DNA of 16,741 bases from Bacteroidales bacterium (GTDB taxonomy: Bacteria; Bacteroidota; Bacteroidia; Bacteroidales; Bacteroidaceae): NCBI GenBank assembly GCA_004555055.1, contig SFJN01000049.1, positions 1-16,741 on the forward strand, read 5' to 3'. Shown here one piece after another: positions 1 through 7,915 of this stretch. The notes below the pieces were generated by a model. That model saw only the letters and a list, made by a program, of their open reading frames with translations. It did not search any database and was not told the origin of the DNA. The translations under genes were made by a program, and so were the position numbers. The number at the start of each line of letters is the position of its first letter. Position 1 is the first letter of the stretch.

Positions 1-747
1 CGGCAGTATCACTATGTGGGAGGAATGCCTGATGCGGTGTCAAAATATGTGGAACATGGTGACTTGAAAGAAGTGAGAAGGGAGCAACAGGCTATAATGG
101 AAGCCTATCGGCGCGACATTTCCAAACATACTACCGAAAGAGAGGCCATAAGAATTGGACAAGTTCTTGATTCGCTACCATCACAACTTGTCAAGGAAAA
201 CAAAAAGTTTATCTATGGAGCTGTAAGAAAAGGAGCGCGAGCCGCTGACTTTGAACTTGCCATACAGTGGCTTGTGGATGCAGGTATCGTTCACAGAATC
301 CCCAAAATAAGTGAGGCCCGTATGCCGCTGAAGTTCTATGCCTCGCCTGATGCCTTCAAGATGTTTTTGCTCGATTGCGGTCTGTTAGGATGTATGGCAG
401 AAACAACAGCAACAGATATGCTCATTGACAACAAGGTTTTCACGGAGTTCAAAGGAGCCTTCGCTGAGCAATTTGTAGCACAAGAATTGGTATCAATGGG
501 TATCAAACCCTATTATTGGAGCAATGACCGCACTCCTGCCGAAATAGACTTTGTCATTCAGCATAATAGCAAGGTTGTGCCGATAGAGGTCAAGGCATCT
601 ACCAACGTCCGATCAAAGTCGCTTGCACAGTTCGTTAAAGACAACAACGGTCTGAAAGGTCTGCGACTCTCTCTATGTCCATACATCAATCAAGAATGGA
701 TGGAAAACGTTCCGCTGTATGCGTTCTATGGGCACTTACACAGATAA
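1..747 (+). CDS. AAA family ATPase with DUF4143 domain, C-terminal part (5' end outside window)
   Basis: Open reading frame that runs in from the left edge (first codons R-Q-Y-H-Y-V-G-G-M-P) and stops with TAA at 745-747, so the gene is cut by the window and the P-loop ATPase half is not visible. The segment YHYVGGMPDAV is the typical junction between the AAA core and the C-terminal part of this Bacteroidetes/archaeal ATPase family. The last third carries a PD-(D/E)XK-like signature: AEIDFVIQ (Asp codon at 547) followed by VVPIEVKAS (Glu codon at 586, Lys codon at 592), as in the DUF4143 restriction-endonuclease-like fold. The role of the family is poorly known. The segment is clearly more A+T-rich than the following genes, which fits acquisition or fast turnover. 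The next gene on the right is convergent. Family assignment is firm, function is open. Confidence 0.85.
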   Translation, partial: RQYHYVGGMPDAVSKYVEHGDLKEVRREQQAIMEAYRRDISKHTTEREAIRIGQVLDSLPSQLVKENKKFIYGAVRKGARAADFELAIQWLVDAGIVHRIPKISEARMPLKFYASPDAFKMFLLDCGLLGCMAETTATDMLIDNKVFTEFKGAFAEQFVAQELVSMGIKPYYWSNDRTPAEIDFVIQHNSKVVPIEVKASTNVRSKSLAQFVKDNNGLKGLRLSLCPYINQEWMENVPLYAFYGHLHR

Positions 748-765
748 CCAATGGGGGATACACCA

Positions 766-853
766 GTAAACTTGACTTCGTCTTGATCCTTCGCACCTCG
801 GCCATTCAAGTAAACTTGATGACTCTCGGTTTGTCGTCGCTTGACTTCGTCTT
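766..853 (+). repeat. Imperfect short repeats in intergenic region
   Basis: The 12-base string agtaaacttga(c/t) occurs at 766-777 and 809-820, and cttgacttcgtctt occurs at 771-784 and again at 840-853. TCAAGT and ACTTGA (806-811 and 814-819) form a small inverted pair. No credible gene lies in 748-923. The patchwork looks like a dispersed intergenic repeat, but other copies cannot be checked here. Confidence 0.45.
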
Positions 854-881
854 AATCTGTCACGACTCGAAATAATCTAAT

Positions 882-920
882 CCGTGGCGTCCGTGGACAT
901 CCGTGATTCTCCGTGTGATC
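882..920 (+). repeat. CCGTG short-unit array
   Basis: CCGTG starts at 882, 891, 901 and 911, giving four degenerate units of 9-10 bases (ccgtggcgt, ccgtggacat, ccgtgattct, ccgtgtgatc). The array ends 3 bases before the stop codon of the leftward thioesterase gene and lies between two convergent genes. Function unknown. Confidence 0.6.
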
Positions 921-923
921 TAC

Positions 924-1412
924 TTACTCCCCTTCCTCATCTTCTGTACGGCAAGGACGGAAGTGCATTATCTGCATGGCGCGTTCGTGCGAGAAGAGGT
1001 AATAACGGCAGGTGGCTACCGTGCAGCGCAGACCCTCATCGTTAAGAATCTCTGCGTCGATGACGAGGATGTTGCGCTGCTGTTCGCGGATGCGTGCCCG
1101 GACAGTCAGACGACGGTTGGAGGCGCTTACAGGTTTCAGATAGCGCGTCTCCATTGACATGGTCACTCCTGCGGTCTGCCTCTTCCGCGTCACCACCCAG
1201 CCGCATACCTCGTCAAGGAGCAGGGCCTGTATGCCACCGTGGACAATGCCTTCCCAACCCTGATAGGGGGCGGAAGGTTGCCAAAAGGTGACGATATCGT
1301 CACCATCCTCGAAGAATTCGAGATGAAAGCCTGCAGGATTGTCCGGAGCACATCCGAAACAGTTGTAGCCTGCCATCCCTTTCCAGGGATTCACAATTTT
1401 CTTCATGTCCAT
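924..1412 (-). CDS. PaaI family hotdog-fold thioesterase
   Basis: A 162-residue protein of the size usual for single-domain hotdog thioesterases, which hydrolyse acyl-CoA or similar thioesters in the cytoplasm. The N-terminal part has CFGCAPDNPAGFHLEF (residues 18-33), like the CFGCGxxNPxGL pattern of this branch. The core has GIVHGGIQALLLDE (residues 55-68), the PaaI-type HGG motif at the start of the central helix with a conserved Asp at 67. ATG at 1412 is taken as the start; an in-frame ATG two codons later (1406) is equally possible. A TAnnTTTG promoter motif lies 32 bases upstream. The substrate cannot be told from sequence. It is convergent with the ATPase and divergent from the large secreted protein gene, so it is probably monocistronic. 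Confidence 0.87.
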   Translation of the reverse strand: MDMKKIVNPWKGMAGYNCFGCAPDNPAGFHLEFFEDGDDIVTFWQPSAPYQGWEGIVHGGIQALLLDEVCGWVVTRKRQTAGVTMSMETRYLKPVSASNRRLTVRARIREQQRNILVIDAEILNDEGLRCTVATCRYYLFSHERAMQIMHFRPCRTEDEEGE

Positions 1413-1443
1413 AATTCGTAAGTATTTGCTATATATCTTGTGA

Positions 1444-1451
1444 CAAATTTA
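1444..1451 (-). promoter_or_regulatory. Bacteroidetes -7 type promoter motif for the thioesterase gene
   Basis: The minus strand reads TAAATTTG, an exact match to TAnnTTTG, ending 32 bases from the ATG at 1412. A clear -33 TTTG box was not seen, so the call rests on the -7 element and its placement. Confidence 0.55.
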
Positions 1452-1548
1452 CGAATTCCGCATCGTTCCATAATTAAAAGCGTGCTGAAAAGGGGTATCC
1501 TCTAAAGGAAAAACGTAAAAAGGGAACTGTGGAACGCAAAGAAAACAC

Positions 1549-1556
1549 TAAATTTG
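1549..1556 (+). promoter_or_regulatory. Bacteroidetes -7 type promoter motif for the large secreted protein gene
   Basis: TAAATTTG, an exact match to TAnnTTTG, lies 58 bases upstream of the ATG at 1615. The -33 region is not well conserved. Together with the motif at 1444-1451 it accounts for the divergent spacer 1413-1614. Confidence 0.55.
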
Positions 1557-1614
1557 CGGGCACTTTTCTACGACTTTGACAGAACAACATTCCCAAAAAA
1601 CATATCCCCCTCTT

Positions 1615-2472
1615 ATGCATCATTCACACCGTATCGCCGTACTTGCTGCAGGATTCATTGCCGTTGCACTGCAGACGTTTGCCGCACTGGAACCTGTAGA
1701 ATTCGTTGGTTGCATGACGTATGCCCTCTCATGGGACGGCCGCAACCCGAAATACGGCTTCTACTCCTTCAATTCCGACGGTTCGCATCCCTTTATGCCC
1801 GTCTCGCAGATTGACAGCGACAGCCAACCCATCGCCTATGCCGGCGGTGCTTACGGCCAGGGCCGCTACGTCTGCTACGATGTGACCGGTACCTACCGCA
1901 GCTACCAGGTGACATTCTACGAGGTCGACACGCAGACGTGGGCACCGACACGCAGTATCGCCATGGAAGAGAACTACAAGTATGTCCCCGTAGACCTTAC
2001 CTACGACTATCGCAGCGAGATAGGGACCCTCGAAAAGGGTCTGCGCAACTTTGCTGCCGATGCCCAGGGACAGTTTTGGGGTATTGCCGCCGACGGCAAA
2101 CTCTACCGCATTGCCAAAGACGGAACGCTCACACTCGTGGCACAGACCCAGTACCGGCCCACCGATGAATACCAGGGGGCTACCATCGACTTCCGTACCG
2201 GACGATACTTCTGGGCAAGCAATGCCTACGACCTCAGCATGGACAAATGGTACAACTACACCTTCACACAACTGCTGAATGTGGACCTCGACAATCCTGA
2301 AACTCCCACTTCCACATGGAACTTCGACTATATGGAACAGGTGACCGGACTTGCGGTACTCAACACCCGTACCCGCACGTACCTATGCCCAGCAGACGCT
2401 TACCGGCAACGTGCAGGTGACCGTCACGCTCGACGGAAAGGTGCTCGAAACGCGCACCACCACACCCGGTGA
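1615..2472 (+). CDS. Large secreted multidomain protein, N-terminal piece (gene frame-broken)
   Basis: The start chosen is ATG at 1615, because it opens a good signal peptide (MHHSHRIAVLAAGFIAVALQ, then TFAALEP); the in-frame TTG at 1576 would only add hydrophilic residues. No Cys follows the signal, so it is not an obvious lipoprotein. The mature part has repeating aromatic and Gly-rich beta segments (YSFNSDG, YAGGAYGQGRYVCYDV, GIAADGKLYRI, GRYFWASNAYD) that resemble a beta-propeller-like N-terminal domain of Bacteroidales surface proteins. After about TGLAVLNT the reading becomes low-complexity and Arg-rich to the stop at 2470-2472, while frame 2 continues with good fibronectin-type sequence. 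This piece and the next are therefore read as one gene of about 1390 codons (1615-5785) with a frame break near 2345-2395. Confidence 0.75.
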   Translation: MHHSHRIAVLAAGFIAVALQTFAALEPVEFVGCMTYALSWDGRNPKYGFYSFNSDGSHPFMPVSQIDSDSQPIAYAGGAYGQGRYVCYDVTGTYRSYQVTFYEVDTQTWAPTRSIAMEENYKYVPVDLTYDYRSEIGTLEKGLRNFAADAQGQFWGIAADGKLYRIAKDGTLTLVAQTQYRPTDEYQGATIDFRTGRYFWASNAYDLSMDKWYNYTFTQLLNVDLDNPETPTSTWNFDYMEQVTGLAVLNTRTRTYLCPADAYRQRAGDRHARRKGARNAHHHTR

Positions 2473-5400
2473 GACCGTCAGTCTGAATACCGCCATCGAA
2501 GGCGGCGGCAACCATTCCGCAAGCGTCACCCTCGCCCAGGGCGACCTGCAGTCGCTGACCGCAACGGCCGTTACCTACTTCGGCGTGGATGCGCCGTCGC
2601 CCGTCACCACCCTGACCCTCACCGCCGATGCGGACCGCTCTACCGCCACCCTCACCTGGGAGGCTCCGGAACTGGGCACCAGTGGCGGATACCTCGACCC
2701 CGAACGCCTCACCTACCGCGTGGTACGCCAGCCGGAAGGCATCACCGTTGCCGAAGCGCTCAAAGCCACATCGTTCACAGAGACCTTCACCGACCGCGAG
2801 ATGCGTCCCACCGTCTACGATGTCTATGCCTGCATCGACGGCACGGAAAGCAAACGATGCCGTTCGAACCGCGAAAATGTGGGCACACCTTGCTCACTGC
2901 CCTTCATCGAGCGCTTCGACACGCAGGACGGCTTCAACCGCTTCTTTGTCATCGACGCCGACAACAATGGCATCGATGCCTTCGAAAGCCACATGTGGCG
3001 CTTCGACGAAGAGTATTATGCCGCTTTCTACTTCGGACTCCGAGGCGTCAATGCCGACGACTGGCTCATCACACCGGCACTCAATCTCGACCCCGACCGC
3101 GTGTACCGTCTCAACTTCCAGACCTACGGATACCAAGGCTGGGACAACCGTCTGCAGGTGACAGTAGGGGCATACCCCGAAGTGGAGGCCCTCACACGCC
3201 GCATCGATGACTACGCCTACCAGTCGACCATGCAGCACACCAAGATGCACGATACCTACATCACCGTACGCCCCGGCGACCGTTATGTGGGCTTCCACAA
3301 CGTCAGCACCGGAGGCGACCATATGAGCATCGACAACGTGCTGATTGAGGACTACTGCTCGGCCCTCATCCCCGACACCGTCACCCACCTTGCCGCTGCC
3401 ACCGACGCTGACGGACTGGCATGCATCACCTTCGAAATGCCGCTCAGGAATGTACGCGGAGACAAACTCGATGAGGACCTTGAGGTGGAAATCTTCCGTG
3501 CCGACGGCAAGACGATGGCGGGAAATCTCCGAAACCTCCGACCAGGCGAAAAGGTGGAATGGACCGACCCCCTCACCGCACAGGGCCTCAATATCTACCG
3601 CATCCGTGTAAAGAGCGCACAGGGCGAAGGACTTTTCACCGCCGTCAGCATCGACCTAACGCAGGGCACCGCTGCCGCTCTCGACGATGTCAAGGCGTGC
3701 TACATCAATGCCCACGACATACAGCTGACGTGGAAACCGCTTGCACAGACCGCCGATGCCGAGGGACGTCCCATCGACCCGGAAAACGTTTGCTACACCG
3801 TCTACCGCGACGGAGAGATGATTGCCTCTGGACTTGAGGAATGCCGCTACACCGACCGCGAGCCTGCTGCCGGAATGTCCGACGAAAACGGTACGCTCCG
3901 CTATGCCGACTACAAGGTTTCGGCAGTGACTGCCGGCGGCGAGGGCGAAAAGACGGCTGCAAACCCCATCATGGTAGGCAACCCCTATCACCTGCCTTTC
4001 AGCGAAACCTGGCAGAACCAGGCCGAAAGCACCTGGCCATGGACACGACTTTCGTCGAATTATGCCGGATGGACGGTCGTCGGCACAGGATACGACCCCT
4101 TTGCACTCGGGGAGGACGGTGCCGGACTCATCTCATGCGGCGTCGATACCTACTACGAATCCACAGGATGGGGACAGACACAGACTCCGAGCATCAGTTT
4201 TGCCGATGCTGCCATGCCGCACCTCGCATTCTCGCTTTTCCATGCGCCCGACTATTCCACAAGCAACTCCCTCCAGGTGGGATACATCGTCGAAGGTGCC
4301 GACACCGTATGGGTGAGTCCTGCCTACTTCTGCTGCGACGGCGAGAAGGGATGGCAACGTCACGAACTCGACCTTCCGGCTTTGGCCGGACAGCCAAGGG
4401 CTTCCGTCATCTTCAAAGCCACCATGGCGGGAGAGCAGAATACCATTCACCTCGACCGCGTGGAAATCACCGCCGGCGAGGCGGCGGACCACGAACTGAT
4501 GTTGGCAGACCTGCTCTCGCCTGCCTACACCTACCACGGGTTGAACGAGGACGTTGAGGTGAAGGTCCGTAACCTCGGCAACCTCGACCTCAAACGCACC
4601 GCCACCGTAAGCTTCAGCATCGACGGCACCGAAACGGATGTCCGCCACATTTCGTCCCTCGCTGCCGGAAATGCCGAAGCAATGACCTTCCTGCTGGAGA
4701 CGGCTTCCCTGGACGAGGGGACTCATACGCTTGCCGTCACACTCGTTGCGGACGAGGACAAGGTGACGGAGAACAACACCCTAAAGGCCACCATCGACAT
4801 TCTTCCTGCCAATATCCCCGCACCTACGGGTCTTGAAGCCCTTCGGAATGCCGGTGAAGAAGACCTCATCGAACTCCGTTGGCAGGCTCCCGACGAAAGT
4901 CCGCTGGCGGAACCCCTCGTCGAAGGTTTTGAAAGGTATGAGGCTTTTGCCATCAGCGACATCCTGCCTTGGACGCTTTACGACGGCGACGAAGCTTATC
5001 CCTATCTCTTTGCCGACATCAACGGCAGTGTCCTCGAATGGCCCAACAACCGCGAACTCCAGGCCTTCATGGTCTTCAACCCCAAAGCGGCGGGACTCGA
5101 CGCTGCCTTCACAGCCTATGAGGGCGAACAGTGCCTCATCAACTGGGCGGCCGCCGGAAACCGCAACGACGACTGGCTCATCTCGCCACGCCTCGACGGA
5201 CACAAGCAGATTGTGAGCTTCTATGTCCGAGGCGTCGACAGCCAGGACAACGACGAAACCTATGACGTGCTCGTGTCGTATACCGACGACGACCCCGACA
5301 GTTTCATCAGCCTGTGCGGCGTCAACCAGCCCGTGGCCACCGCCGACTGGCAACTGGTGCACTTTGCCCTTCCCGAAGGGGTGCGACACTTTGCCGTCCG

Positions 5401-5785
5401 CTATACCGCTGCCTTACAGAAAGGCATCATGGTGGACCGCCTCCACTACCGCGCCGCTCCGCATCTGCCCATTGCAGGATACAACGTATATTGCGACGGA
5501 GAACGCCTGAACGACACGCTTGTCAAAGCATGTTCCTACAATGTTTCGCTCACCGGAGCCGACGCCCAGACGGCGTTCACCGTACGTGCCGTGGTGGCAG
5601 AACGCGGTGAGGGTCCTGACAGCGAGGCGGCTCATCTCGACGACACCGGTATCGATGTGGTAAATGCTGCGGCTCATTCCGTCGTCCGACGCTTCACCCC
5701 GGACGGCAGACGCACAGGAAGCTCGGCTCACGGCGTCGTCATTGAACAACTTTCTGACGGAAGCGTACGCAAGACCATTCGCTGA
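2351..5785 (+). CDS. Large secreted choice-of-anchor J / fibronectin type III protein, C-terminal piece
   Basis: Frame 2 is open from just after a TGA at 2342-2344 and has no signal peptide; its nominal TTG start at 2351 is unlikely to be used. In order it shows: an incomplete Fn3-like unit (TYAQQTLTGNVQVTVTLDG); a first choice-of-anchor J (MAM-like) domain about 2890-3350, with DDWLITPALNL and SIDNVLIED; two Fn3-like units about 3370-3980; a second anchor J domain about 3985-4475; a CARDB-like unit about 4490-4805 (VEVKVRNLGNLDLK); a third anchor J domain about 4915-5450, nested in Fn3 sequence (DDWLISPRLDG); a last Fn3-like unit; and a tail TPDGRRTGSSAHGVVIEQLS followed by DGSVRKTIR. The tail resembles the short C-terminal segment common on Bacteroidales secreted proteins. 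Probably a surface or exported binding protein; the ligand is unknown. It ends 37 bases before a terminator hairpin. Confidence 0.78.
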   Translation: MRYSTPVPARTYAQQTLTGNVQVTVTLDGKVLETRTTTPGETVSLNTAIEGGGNHSASVTLAQGDLQSLTATAVTYFGVDAPSPVTTLTLTADADRSTATLTWEAPELGTSGGYLDPERLTYRVVRQPEGITVAEALKATSFTETFTDREMRPTVYDVYACIDGTESKRCRSNRENVGTPCSLPFIERFDTQDGFNRFFVIDADNNGIDAFESHMWRFDEEYYAAFYFGLRGVNADDWLITPALNLDPDRVYRLNFQTYGYQGWDNRLQVTVGAYPEVEALTRRIDDYAYQSTMQHTKMHDTYITVRPGDRYVGFHNVSTGGDHMSIDNVLIEDYCSALIPDTVTHLAAATDADGLACITFEMPLRNVRGDKLDEDLEVEIFRADGKTMAGNLRNLRPGEKVEWTDPLTAQGLNIYRIRVKSAQGEGLFTAVSIDLTQGTAAALDDVKACYINAHDIQLTWKPLAQTADAEGRPIDPENVCYTVYRDGEMIASGLEECRYTDREPAAGMSDENGTLRYADYKVSAVTAGGEGEKTAANPIMVGNPYHLPFSETWQNQAESTWPWTRLSSNYAGWTVVGTGYDPFALGEDGAGLISCGVDTYYESTGWGQTQTPSISFADAAMPHLAFSLFHAPDYSTSNSLQVGYIVEGADTVWVSPAYFCCDGEKGWQRHELDLPALAGQPRASVIFKATMAGEQNTIHLDRVEITAGEAADHELMLADLLSPAYTYHGLNEDVEVKVRNLGNLDLKRTATVSFSIDGTETDVRHISSLAAGNAEAMTFLLETASLDEGTHTLAVTLVADEDKVTENNTLKATIDILPANIPAPTGLEALRNAGEEDLIELRWQAPDESPLAEPLVEGFERYEAFAISDILPWTLYDGDEAYPYLFADINGSVLEWPNNRELQAFMVFNPKAAGLDAAFTAYEGEQCLINWAAAGNRNDDWLISPRLDGHKQIVSFYVRGVDSQDNDETYDVLVSYTDDDPDSFISLCGVNQPVATADWQLVHFALPEGVRHFAVRYTAALQKGIMVDRLHYRAAPHLPIAGYNVYCDGERLNDTLVKACSYNVSLTGADAQTAFTVRAVVAERGEGPDSEAAHLDDTGIDVVNAAAHSVVRRFTPDGRRTGSSAHGVVIEQLSDGSVRKTIR

Positions 5786-5822
5786 CGCACTCCCTTAAAT
5801 CCTCTTATTCTCGTGTTTCAGG

Positions 5823-5855
5823 CCCCGTCTCCCCGGCAAAGGGAGGCGGGGTTTG
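5823..5855 (+). terminator. Rho-independent type terminator after the large secreted protein gene
   Basis: CCCCGTCTCCC (5823-5833) pairs with GGGAGGCGGGG (5841-5851) as an 11-bp stem with one G-U pair and a 7-base loop, followed by a short T stretch. It separates the large secreted protein gene from the GH110 gene. Confidence 0.8.
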
Positions 5856-5985
5856 TGGTACTATGCTGAACTATGGGGCCTTATACTCCACTTCTCTGCG
5901 CTCTACTTCCCCCAAAAATCCCGTTTCCGGGGTCTCTCTCCCCCTTTCTCCTGCGTCCGCTGTACATAGTGTCGCATTTATTTGC

Positions 5986-5993
5986 TAATTTTG
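5986..5993 (+). promoter_or_regulatory. -7 type promoter motif for the GH110 gene
   Basis: TAATTTTG matches TAnnTTTG and lies 80 bases upstream of the ATG at 6074, beyond the terminator at 5823-5855. No clear -33 box. The rest of the spacer 5786-6073 shows nothing else. Confidence 0.5.
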
Positions 5994-6073
5994 CACCGCA
6001 TAAATTTTCTATTTTCCTTTATACAAAACCATATTATAGAGGGCAATCCCCCACCCCTCGTACCTCGTCTGCC

Positions 6074-7834
6074 ATGAAAACCTGCTTCATTTCCCTCCTC
6101 GCCCTGCTCCTCCCGGTGTTGTCTGCCGATGCCGCAGAGCGTACCTTCCAACTCAAGGACTACGGTGTGACGCCGGGGGCCGACAGCCTCTCTGTGCGCA
6201 TCGACCGTGCACTGAAGACCATCCGGCTGTCGCTCGGCAAGGGCGAACGTGCCAAGGTGGTGCTTGAAAAGGGCACTTACCGCTTCGTCCCCGAAGAGTC
6301 GGTGATGCACGACTTCTACATCTCGAACCACGACCAGGTGGTGCACCATCCCACCGCACTTTGCATCGAGGCTTGGGACGGCCTCACCGTCGATGCCAAG
6401 GGCAGCACCTTCCTCTGCACAGGACGCATGCTCCCCGTGGCCATCTCCCACAGCCGCCACATCAGGGTGCTGAACCTCTGCGTGGACTTCGAGACGCCCC
6501 ACATCTCACAGGTCACCGTTACCGCAAACTCCGCGGAGGAGGGCATACGCTTCAAACCTTTGGACGAAGTGAAATGGCGCATCAACGCCGACGGACGCTT
6601 CGAGGCGTACGGACCGGGATGGGACCTGACGTACAACACCGGCATTGCTTTCGACGGCGAACACCGCTACATCGTGCCGCAGACCTCGGACCTCTGGATT
6701 GACATGAACGCCTGCCGCACCACGGCTGACGGCGAGGTGTGGGCTCCGAACTGGAAAAACGAACGCCTGAATCCCGGCACCCGCGTGGCGCTACGCTCCT
6801 ACCACCGTCCGGCACCGGCCTTCGCGGTGAACGAAACGGAAGGCCTCGACATCCGCAACGTCACCGTATACTATGCCGAGGGTATGGGCATCGTGGCACA
6901 ACGCTCGGCCGACATCCGCCTCCATGCCTTCAACGTAGTGCCGAACGTCGCCGCCGGACGCTACTTCTCCACACAGGCCGATGCCACACACTTCGTACAG
7001 TGCCGCGGCGACATCACCGTGGAGCACAGCACCTTCGACGGCATGATGGACGATGCCATCAACATCCACGGCGTATACCTCCGCGTGCGCGAACGCTTGG
7101 ACGACCATACCCTACGCCTGTGCTTCGAGCACGGGCAGGCCTATGGCTACAACTGGGGCGATGCGGGCGACACCGTGGCCTTCGTACGCAGTGCCACCAT
7201 GGACCAGCTCCCGGAGGTAAACACCATAACGAGCATACGCCGCACATCGCCGAAGGAGTTCGTCGTGCGCTTTGCCGAACCGCTCCCCAAAGCCATCTGT
7301 GCCGAGGAGGGCTACGGTGCCGAAAACCTCACCTGGACGCCCACCGCCACCTTCCGCCACTGCACCGTGCGCAATAACCGCGCCCGAGGCGCACTCTTCT
7401 CCTCTCCGCGTAGGACGGTCTGCGAAGACAACCTCTTCGACCACACCTCCGGCACCGCCGTGCTCCTCTGCGGCGACTGCAACGGATGGTACGAGAGTGG
7501 GGCGGTACGCGACCTCACCATCCGCCGCAACAGGTTTGTGAATGCCCTCACCAACCTCTTCCAATTCACCAGCGCCGTCATCTCCATCTACCCCGAAATC
7601 CCGCATCTCGACCGGGCCGTCACCTTTTTCCATGGCGGCACACCGGGAGCCATACGCATCGAGGACAATGTCTTCGAAACATTCGACATTCCCCTCATCT
7701 TCGCCAAAAGCACCGATGGCCTGCGCATCAGGGGCAACCGCGTGAAGCACAACCACGACTTCGAACCGTTCCACTCCAACCGCAACGTCCTGCTCTTCGA
7801 ACATTGTAGGAATGTGGAGGCTCAGGAGTTCTGA
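6074..7834 (+). CDS. Alpha-1,3-galactosidase, glycoside hydrolase family 110
   Basis: A 586-residue secreted enzyme of normal GH110 length. GH110 enzymes remove terminal alpha-1,3-linked galactose, notably from blood group B antigens, by an inverting mechanism on a parallel beta-helix. Start at ATG 6074 gives a clean signal peptide (MKTCFISLLALLLPVLSADA) without a lipobox Cys, so a periplasmic or exported protein; longer upstream readings are not credible. Family marks are YFSTQADATHFVQCRG (Asp303) and FDGMMDDAINIHG (Asp326, Asp327). From memory, the acidic residues of a characterised GH110 (321, 344, 345) have the same spacing. The C-terminal half has beta-helix repeats such as RIEDNVFETFD and RIRGNRVKHNHDF. 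Whether it is strict for the fucosylated B antigen (GalA type) or also takes linear alpha-Gal (GalB type) cannot be told. nadA follows after 81 bases without a terminator. Confidence 0.9.
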   Translation: MKTCFISLLALLLPVLSADAAERTFQLKDYGVTPGADSLSVRIDRALKTIRLSLGKGERAKVVLEKGTYRFVPEESVMHDFYISNHDQVVHHPTALCIEAWDGLTVDAKGSTFLCTGRMLPVAISHSRHIRVLNLCVDFETPHISQVTVTANSAEEGIRFKPLDEVKWRINADGRFEAYGPGWDLTYNTGIAFDGEHRYIVPQTSDLWIDMNACRTTADGEVWAPNWKNERLNPGTRVALRSYHRPAPAFAVNETEGLDIRNVTVYYAEGMGIVAQRSADIRLHAFNVVPNVAAGRYFSTQADATHFVQCRGDITVEHSTFDGMMDDAINIHGVYLRVRERLDDHTLRLCFEHGQAYGYNWGDAGDTVAFVRSATMDQLPEVNTITSIRRTSPKEFVVRFAEPLPKAICAEEGYGAENLTWTPTATFRHCTVRNNRARGALFSSPRRTVCEDNLFDHTSGTAVLLCGDCNGWYESGAVRDLTIRRNRFVNALTNLFQFTSAVISIYPEIPHLDRAVTFFHGGTPGAIRIEDNVFETFDIPLIFAKSTDGLRIRGNRVKHNHDFEPFHSNRNVLLFEHCRNVEAQEF

Positions 7835-7915
7835 CCCGACGAATTGCAAGATTTTTTAGAAAAGGTGGGTATCCCCCTAAGGATTTTCCGCCTCCACACC
7901 ATAAAATTTTCAAAA

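Noticed and set aside
5873..6073. N-terminal extension of the GH110 frame to 5873
   Set aside because: It would place the promoter motif and a non-export sequence inside the protein and bury the clean signal peptide that starts at 6074.
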